Assembly: GCF_033097485.1 (NCBI RefSeq)
Contig: NZ_AP028634.1
Span: 1,107,126 to 1,171,125, forward strand
DNA from: Pyrofollis japonicus
GTDB taxonomy: Archaea; Thermoproteota; Thermoprotei_A; Sulfolobales; Pyrodictiaceae
DNA length: 64,000 nt
Direction of reading: 5' to 3'
Position numbers and translations under genes: made by a program. Of this stretch, positions 59,395 through 64,000 are shown in pieces. How positions within the stretch are numbered: position 1 is the first letter of the stretch; each line of letters starts with the position of its first letter. The notes under the pieces were generated by a model, which was given only the letters and a program-made list of their open reading frames with translations, was not told where the DNA came from and searched no databases.

Positions 59395-60471
59395 CTACTT
59401 GCCCCCGTCCTCAAGCAAGCGATACTTACGAAGAATACCATAAATATCAAAGCCAACAGGCTCAGTGGTCCACTTATCCCGGAACGGGTCATAAAGCTCA
59501 AAAGGCAAAGGCGTAACCTTCGTACGATAACCTATAAGGGGATACAAGATACAGGAAGCAATCCTCCTAAGAACTTCTGTATGAAACTCCGAGGGGACAC
59601 CAAGGCTTGCGATAACGTACTCGTCTGAAGCAATAATGTTTGCTGCAGAAGCAGTAACACTAGCAGCAACATAGACCTCGTCAAGACAGTCTCCGCGGGC
59701 CACAAAGCCTATCCTCTGGAAACAGTCACCCATGAGCGCCTTTCGGGCCCATATGCGGCCAGCAACACCGCTACGAGAAAGCTGATAATAATGACGATAA
59801 ACGAAGCGATACTTAAGGAAAGCATCGCTCTCAATACCAGCCTCCTCTTCAAGCCTCGCATTAACAGCATAGACTAGTTCGCGCAACCTACGAGTAGAGA
59901 GCTTAGGCTCAAGGTCAAGAATAGAGATTATAATATAGTCCATCAAGTACATTCTCGACTTATGAGGAGGAGCATTGAGCACGCGCCGCAGTGTATCATA
60001 AGCAGCGCTGACGTTCTCCTCGCTGAACCCCAGCTCGCCCGTACAATTCCACACAGGGAGACGATCGCCTACAAAGAAATACATAACATTATCTCTAAAC
60101 TTCTTCACCCAGTCCTCAACAGCAGGTAAGACAATAGGTATCAATGATTCGTGAACATCGTATGAGATGTGCACGAGGTTGCCAAGGAAGAAAACAATTG
60201 TGCCAACAAGCCTCGGGTATGGTAAGCCTGATATCTCTCTCACTTTTTGCACATTTATGAGCTGTCTCCACAGCTCCTTATCTCTTATGCCTATAACGAT
60301 GTTTCTAAACCCTAATGGAGACACATAGCGAACATGAAGTGCTGGTTCGGGCAGCTTTTTCACTACTTCGTGAAGAGTTGGTCTTGATACTCCGAATGCT
60401 TCCTTGTCTAGGCGGTAGTCGTAGCATGTTAGTAGTGCTGCTATCCTCTTTTCCTGCTTGTTTTGCTTCAC
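59395..60471 (-). CDS. Hypothetical protein, possible N-terminal HTH
   Basis: A 358-residue protein I do not recognise. The first 70 residues (KRIAALLTCYDYRLDKEAFG, VSRPTLHEVVKKLPEPALHV) could form a helix-turn-helix. The rest is mixed, with VGTIVFFLGNLVHISYDVHE, a Tyr/Arg-rich stretch (KYRFVYRHYYQLSRSGVAGR) and cysteines spread in the second half. No transmembrane helix is convincing. The GTG start has GGGGGAG eight bases upstream; the longer frame lacks coding character. It is divergent from the 48-residue peptide gene and may be a regulator. Confidence 0.65.
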   Translation of the reverse strand: MKQNKQEKRIAALLTCYDYRLDKEAFGVSRPTLHEVVKKLPEPALHVRYVSPLGFRNIVIGIRDKELWRQLINVQKVREISGLPYPRLVGTIVFFLGNLVHISYDVHESLIPIVLPAVEDWVKKFRDNVMYFFVGDRLPVWNCTGELGFSEENVSAAYDTLRRVLNAPPHKSRMYLMDYIIISILDLEPKLSTRRLRELVYAVNARLEEEAGIESDAFLKYRFVYRHYYQLSRSGVAGRIWARKALMGDCFQRIGFVARGDCLDEVYVAASVTASAANIIASDEYVIASLGVPSEFHTEVLRRIASCILYPLIGYRTKVTPLPFELYDPFRDKWTTEPVGFDIYGILRKYRLLEDGGK

Positions 60472-60619
60472 TAGTTTTGCTCCCCCTGGGGAATTGTGTC
60501 TAGGCCCCTTTATCTGGCTCGCCAAACAGGCCTCCAAGAACCTGCTTGGAATTGGTTTAGAAATGTGGTAGCAGAACTACTTGCACTTACAAGGCTAAGT
60601 GGCGAGGTGTGATCTAGGT

Positions 60620-60766
60620 ATGAAGAAGCTCGCAAAGCTCGCAGCTCAAATAGAGAACACCCCCTGGCTCAAACTAGCCCTAGTAGCAGCAATGGCTGCA
60701 GCAGTAGTAGCGTCTAAGAACCTGCTCCCCACAGACATAAAGGAAACTGATGTAGGCGCGGTCTAA
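60620..60766 (+). CDS. 48-residue single-helix membrane peptide
   Basis: A short gene with ATG, GAGGTGTGAT upstream and a TAA stop. The peptide begins MKKLAKLAAQIENTPWLKLA, continues into a hydrophobic stretch LVAAMAAAVVAS that could be one membrane helix, and ends NLLPTDIKETDVGAV. A hairpin followed by a T-run lies five bases after the stop, as expected for a complete transcription unit. No family recognised. The Ala-rich helix and basic N-terminus recall small membrane-associated peptides. Low length keeps confidence moderate. Confidence 0.5.
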   Translation: MKKLAKLAAQIENTPWLKLALVAAMAAAVVASKNLLPTDIKETDVGAV

Positions 60767-60770
60767 CCAC

Positions 60771-60805
60771 AACGTGTTTTTCAGCCATAAATTAAACACG
60801 TTTTT
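60771..60805 (+). terminator. Hairpin plus T-run after the 48-residue gene
   Basis: AACGTGTTT and AAACACGTT form a perfect 9-bp stem around a 14-base loop, and the second arm merges into TTTTT. This resembles a terminator for the preceding small gene. Confidence 0.5.
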
Positions 60806-60807
60806 GC

Positions 60808-60867
60808 CTAAGCGAGCCCACATAGTTTCTTCAATGCCTCGTCCTCGCTTACCCATATTGTCTTCAT
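60808..60867 (-). pseudogene. Possible antitoxin remnant
   Basis: A minus-strand ATG encodes MKTIWVSEDEALKKLCGLA and then stops. The N-terminus closely follows the start of VapB/RelB-type antitoxins (M-K-T-I-x-V-S-x-x). No ribosome site or toxin partner is visible, so at most it is a relic. The remaining 260 bases up to the TauE/SafE gene show open frames on both strands but none with a start signal. Confidence 0.2.
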
Positions 60868-61131
60868 AGGGTCGTTTTGCTATCTCTACCTGCTTTGCTG
60901 TGTGGCTGTGCTTCTGGGTGCATGGGTGCGTGTACTGGTGTATCTCTTGGCCGGTTTCTGCGCGGCAGTGGCGCCGGGGCATCTTTGCGTCGCTGGGCGC
61001 TATTCATCGGCCTAGCCATGTGCGGGGAGAATGATGGGGCCATAGCAATATCGGTGTTTGCGCTGTCTTCCCGGAGTAATTATTGTGATAAAAGTGTGGT
61101 TTGTGTGAGGTGTCTAGGCTAGTTGTTCATG

Positions 61132-62016
61132 TTATCTTGTTCTTCTTTGTTGTTTTGCCTCCTCTAGTGTCTTGATTCTTTGTGGCCTTGTTGTAGGTTT
61201 CTTAGTTGCTTTTGCTAGTATTATTGCTAGGCTTGCTATCAGTGCTGCTGCGGCGGCTTCTCCGGGTAGCCCGGCTTTCGCGATCTTCGCCGCTATCTCG
61301 GCTAGTGCTAGTGATAGCACGGCTATCATTGTAGCGCGTACGTGTACCGGTTTCACCCTGTGTACTAGCTTGGCTCCAGTGGCTCCTCCTGCTGCCCCCG
61401 CGGCCATTACTAGGAGTACTGCTGTGTAGCCTATGCTTATGCCGTGTGTGGTGTGGAGGGCGTAGAGATAGGTTGTGAACGCTGTTGCTGAGACTATGAG
61501 GGCTGTTGCAGCCGTGTTTGCGGATATCTTCTTGGGGTCGTTGTGGAGGTACGAGTATGCTATGAGCGCTATGGGTGCCGCATCCATGCCTATTAGCCCC
61601 GCTATTACTCCCTCAGCGGCTCCTAGCGCGGCAGCGATCCCCCCGCTTTTCTTGCCGCTTGGCGGTGCTGGTGGTGCTGTGAGCCTGTAGAGGGCGAAGA
61701 CCAGGAATGCGCCGAAGGCTACGAGTATTATGATTCTCGGGGTGTGGACTGCTATGTAGACCCCTAGCGGTACTAGCATTACTGCGGGTGCTGCTACTGT
61801 GGCCACTTTCTTCCAGTCTACTAGGCCGCGGCGAGTATGCAGCGCTGTGACCACTGCTAGGTCGGCGATGTTCTGCGCCAGGGCTAGTGTTATTGCTGTG
61901 TAGACGCTTAGTCCTAGGGCTATGTAGTTGGGTACTAGTACTCCGGCTGCACCCATTCCCGCTATGGCGAATATTGTTGAGAGTATGTATGTTAGTGCGG
62001 CGAGTGCCCCGATCAT
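61132..62016 (-). CDS. TauE/SafE-family transporter
   Basis: A 294-residue membrane protein with about eight helices in two repeats of the TauE/SafE fold, which exports sulfite, sulfoacetate or related anions. Repeat motifs are TIFAIAGMGAAGVLVPNYIA at the start and AALGAAEGVIAGLIGMDAAP in the middle, each with the conserved Gly-x-Gly-Gly-like turn weakened to Gly-Met-Gly. GGGTGG lies before the ATG. It is divergent from tetR across an interval that holds palindromic operators and a TATA box, so it is very likely repressed by TetR. Confidence 0.85.
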   Translation of the reverse strand: MIGALAALTYILSTIFAIAGMGAAGVLVPNYIALGLSVYTAITLALAQNIADLAVVTALHTRRGLVDWKKVATVAAPAVMLVPLGVYIAVHTPRIIILVAFGAFLVFALYRLTAPPAPPSGKKSGGIAAALGAAEGVIAGLIGMDAAPIALIAYSYLHNDPKKISANTAATALIVSATAFTTYLYALHTTHGISIGYTAVLLVMAAGAAGGATGAKLVHRVKPVHVRATMIAVLSLALAEIAAKIAKAGLPGEAAAAALIASLAIILAKATKKPTTRPQRIKTLEEAKQQRRTR

Positions 62017-62058
62017 TCTTGACCACCCGGTTAGTTTGTATCTGTTAGAATAGAAGAA

Positions 62059-62067
62059 ATATTTATA
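62059..62067 (-). promoter_or_regulatory. Probable TATA box of the TauE/SafE gene
   Basis: On the minus strand TATAAATAT lies about 45 bases before the ATG. The operators begin four bases upstream of it, where a bound repressor would block TBP/TFB. Confidence 0.5.
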
Positions 62068-62070
62068 CTT

Positions 62071-62099
62071 ACCGATCGGTCAAACCGGTCGGTCAGTAA
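62071..62099. promoter_or_regulatory. Tandem TetR operator between divergent genes
   Basis: Two overlapping palindromic half-site arrays, ACCGATCGGT and ACCGGTCGGTCAGTAA, lie between the divergent TauE/SafE and tetR promoters. The complement of the second (TTACTGACCGACCGGT) matches 15 of 16 bases with a site in front of the ACR3-like gene at the right edge. The sites thus define a shared operator, TTACTGACCGRCCGGT. Confidence 0.75.
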
Positions 62100-62103
62100 A
62101 GAG

Positions 62104-62113
62104 GTATTTAAAC
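62104..62113 (+). promoter_or_regulatory. Promoter of tetR
   Basis: GTATTTAAAC lies about 40 bases before the GTG start and 5 bases after the operator array, suggesting autorepression. Confidence 0.5.
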
Positions 62114-62149
62114 AAACACTATACGAGTATAAGGACTCGGGAGAAGGAA

Positions 62150-62731
62150 GTGACGAGAGAAGAAGCCGAGGAAACAAGGGAACGAATCATAAAAGCAGCA
62201 ATGAAGGTGTTCGCGGAGCACGGCTACTTCCGGGCCCCAGTACGCCTAATAGCTATGGAGGCCGGCGTCTCGAAGGGCCTAATATTCTGGTACTTCCGCA
62301 GCAAGGACGAGATAATACAACAGGTAGCCCTCAAAGCACTCCCCCACGACGTGATAAAGACTTGTCTCGACGAGGACCTCCGAGGCTGCAGCCTCCTCGA
62401 ATGCATAGCCCAGCGATACATAAGCAAGTACAGCGACGAGACCATGACAAGGCTGCTCATACATACGCTTGACGTAAAGAACGTGTACGAGTCGGTGGAC
62501 AAGCTGTTCCGAGACACATGCGAACAAATGCTCGGAGAAGTAGCTAAGCGATCGTTCCCCAGGGTAGGCGAGAAGAGGGCGAGGACACTTGCACGCCTGT
62601 TCTTCGGAGGCTTGCTCTGCCTGGTACTGAGTAAGCCGAAAGACATGAGCGTTCAAGAATACATCGAGGAGACTATTGGGATAATGAGGCCCTATTGCGG
62701 TAGCGGGCAGGAAGAAAACAAGGCAGGATAA
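62150..62731 (+). CDS. TetR/AcrR-family transcriptional repressor
   Basis: A 193-residue TetR-family regulator. The N-terminal HTH domain (ERIIKAAMKVFAEHGYFRAP, then LIAMEAGVSKGLIFWYFRSK) is fully conserved in pattern. The ligand domain has cysteines in TCLDEDLRGCSLLEC, at residue DTCEQ and near the C-terminus (MRPYCGSG), which could sense thiophilic metalloids or oxidants. GTG start with GGAGAAGG upstream. Matching operators flank both transporter genes, so it probably controls both and itself. TetR proteins are less common in crenarchaea than in bacteria. Confidence 0.92.
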   Translation: MTREEAEETRERIIKAAMKVFAEHGYFRAPVRLIAMEAGVSKGLIFWYFRSKDEIIQQVALKALPHDVIKTCLDEDLRGCSLLECIAQRYISKYSDETMTRLLIHTLDVKNVYESVDKLFRDTCEQMLGEVAKRSFPRVGEKRARTLARLFFGGLLCLVLSKPKDMSVQEYIEETIGIMRPYCGSGQEENKAG

Positions 62732-62840
62732 CAAGTAGAGAGAGAAAAGTCCATTACTTAAGTACCTTTCAAGCCCCTTGGACACGGCTTAAAGAAAAAC
62801 TAGCAAGGTTTAAAGAAAGATTTGGAACATGGTTACTATC

Positions 62841-63968
62841 TTACCGTCTTCCGATCTTTACAGTAATAGTTGCCTCGGCTGTCTTCGTTACAAATATTCC
62901 CCGGAGCCTCGGCAGTGCCTGTAGGTATGCTATTGCCACCGGTGCCTGTACTACTGGTACTAGTGCTGCTGGCACAGCTGCAGCAGGCCCTAGAGCCATG
63001 AGGGCTATTGCTGCTGCCACGCTCGCGTTCTTCGTCGCAGATATGAACGCTATTGCTGCGTGGTCCTCGTAGCATATGCCTAGCAGCTTGTCTAGTAGCG
63101 TCACTGAGCCAAGCAGTGCTGCGAGCATAGCTGTCTGGAGCGCTATGATCTCTGCCGCCAAGAGTGGCTTCGAGACGAGCATGCCCGCCTTGTTTGCCAC
63201 GAGCAGGGCTATCAGTATGAGCATCGTTATCATTGTTGATAGCGATAGGTGTGGCTTAATGCTCTGCTCCAGCATCCTGGTTATACATGCCTTGATCTCC
63301 TCGAGGCTCTTATCCTCGATGGCCTCTAGGCACTTGATCTTGCCGCGGTAGGCCCCGTGGTTCTCAATGATTTTTCCAGCGCGGCGATACACTATGGCGT
63401 AGCGGGTCAGCTGTCCAGCCACGAGGGGTATTAGCAGTGTGTAGGTTAGCGATGCAATGACTTTTCCTAGCGGTATTTTCACGGAGGTCATGGATGCGTA
63501 GAGGTGCATGTAGAGCGGTATCGCGCCGAACGCTCCTAGGAGGCTCAGCACTGCGAGGACAGTAGCTAGCTCTATGTTACCCTCTGCCAGCAACACGTAG
63601 CCGAGGGAGGCGCTCGACGCTGGCACGATATTGGCTACGAAGAACCCCAGGGCTATCTGCTTCTCTGCGAACAGCTTGGAGAACAGCATTGCTAGTAGCG
63701 GGGCAGCTATGAACACCATTGATACGCCTAGCAAGACTCCGCGGAGATTCTTGGCGGCATCGCGTAGCTTCTCTGTGCGCAGCTGTATCATTGACGGATA
63801 GATGGTGAGTATTGCGAATAATAGTATAGTATCCTTGACCAGCTCCTGGTGGGTCCTGAAGAAGCCTCGGTACGCGTAGCCGACTACCAGGCCTATGATG
63901 AGGGCTATTATGCTGTACAATAGTAGGAAATCTTTCATATGTTTCGATAACCGCTTTACATCCGGCAT
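62841..63968 (-). CDS. ACR3/bile-acid:sodium symporter family transporter
   Basis: A 375-residue membrane protein with about ten helices of the BART superfamily (ACR3 arsenite exporters, bile acid symporters). Motifs include LLFAILTIYPSMIQLRTEKL, the helix-break region FFVANIVPASSASLGYVLLA and AIAFISATKNASVAAAIALM near the end, each typical of the two inverted halves. A cytoplasmic insertion of about 45 residues (KIIENHGAYRGKIKCLEAIE onward) with two cysteines is unusual. GGGTG lies before the ATG; a GTG four codons earlier is possible. Arsenite export is a candidate role but not certain. Confidence 0.85.
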   Translation of the reverse strand: MPDVKRLSKHMKDFLLLYSIIALIIGLVVGYAYRGFFRTHQELVKDTILLFAILTIYPSMIQLRTEKLRDAAKNLRGVLLGVSMVFIAAPLLAMLFSKLFAEKQIALGFFVANIVPASSASLGYVLLAEGNIELATVLAVLSLLGAFGAIPLYMHLYASMTSVKIPLGKVIASLTYTLLIPLVAGQLTRYAIVYRRAGKIIENHGAYRGKIKCLEAIEDKSLEEIKACITRMLEQSIKPHLSLSTMITMLILIALLVANKAGMLVSKPLLAAEIIALQTAMLAALLGSVTLLDKLLGICYEDHAAIAFISATKNASVAAAIALMALGPAAAVPAALVPVVQAPVAIAYLQALPRLRGIFVTKTAEATITVKIGRR

Positions 63969-63980
63969 ATTCGCACCCAC

Positions 63981-63998
63981 TTACTGACCGGCCGGTCA
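63981..63998 (-). promoter_or_regulatory. TetR operator in front of the ACR3-like gene
   Basis: TTACTGACCGGCCGGTCA contains the perfect 14-bp palindrome TGACCGGCCGGTCA. It lies 13 bases before the start codon and matches the operator between TauE/SafE and tetR. The TATA box of this gene must lie beyond the window. Confidence 0.75.
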
Positions 63999-64000
63999 GA

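Noticed and set aside
60877-61122. An 81-codon plus-strand frame before the TauE/SafE gene
   Set aside because: Cys/Gly/Ser-rich, no ribosome site, and no similarity to any family I know.
61613-62026. A 137-codon open frame overlapping the TauE/SafE gene on the same strand
   Set aside because: Low-complexity Ser/Arg/Thr sequence out of phase with a good membrane-protein gene.

Overview
The window looks like part of a hyperthermophilic crenarchaeal chromosome, most plausibly Desulfurococcales and perhaps Pyrodictiaceae (Hyperthermus/Pyrodictium-like). The reasons are archaeal TATA-box promoters, GGTG/GGAGG ribosome sites with many GTG and TTG starts, and archaea-specific families: GHMP-type shikimate kinase, split transketolase, archease, UPF0200/UPF0201, two-subunit lipoate ligase, tungsten aldehyde:ferredoxin oxidoreductase, ApTPx-like peroxiredoxin and a PaREP1/HEPN-like protein. 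The genus assignment is inference. I found no rRNA, tRNA, insertion sequence, CRISPR array or prophage.

Layout. 1-9.6 kb is housekeeping and redox: a partial hypothetical gene, DHH phosphoesterase, UbiA prenyltransferase, PP1-like phosphatase, FAD oxidoreductase, AOR, a CrcB-DUF190 fluoride pair, peroxiredoxin and a DUF998 protein. 9.8-20.7 kb holds two complete tandem branched-chain-amino-acid-type (Liv) ABC importers, each with binding protein, two ATPases and two permeases. 21-37 kb is mixed: hemerythrin-like protein, UPF0200/0201, archease, lipoate ligase subunits, a frameshifted V4R protein, a Tat-exported BMP-family binding protein, a divergent wHTH/bactofilin pair, an MFS transporter, a ClpP-class membrane protease, MoaE and DUF1611.

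37.6-49.4 kb is a dense aromatic amino acid locus. It has all seven shikimate-pathway steps (DAHP synthase, aroB, aroD, aroE, GHMP shikimate kinase, aroA, aroC), prephenate dehydratase, a chorismate mutase-prephenate dehydrogenase fusion, and both transketolase halves, which could supply erythrose-4-phosphate. A VapBC pair sits inside it. 49.4-57.9 kb is rich in thiol-redox genes (CcdA-like, thioredoxin-like, TusA-like, PDO-like proteins), with an odd aldo/keto reductase, an MFS transporter and a secreted transglutaminase-like protein. 58-60.8 kb holds poorly characterised genes and a previously easy-to-miss 48-residue membrane peptide with its own terminator-like hairpin. 61-64 kb is a TetR-controlled transporter module: TauE/SafE, TetR and an ACR3/bile-acid-symporter-family protein, with matching palindromic operators in front of both transporters.

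Several reading frames are broken by single lesions (27.4, 28.9, 31.2 and 52.9 kb). Three of the four are single-base shifts at short homopolymers, so they may be sequencing errors or young pseudogenes. Two possible C/D-box guide RNAs and several strong intergenic hairpins are also recorded. I did not find a clear wholly new system. The best leads are the TetR/transporter regulon, the divergent wHTH-bactofilin locus, the thiol-redox cluster and the broken small genes.
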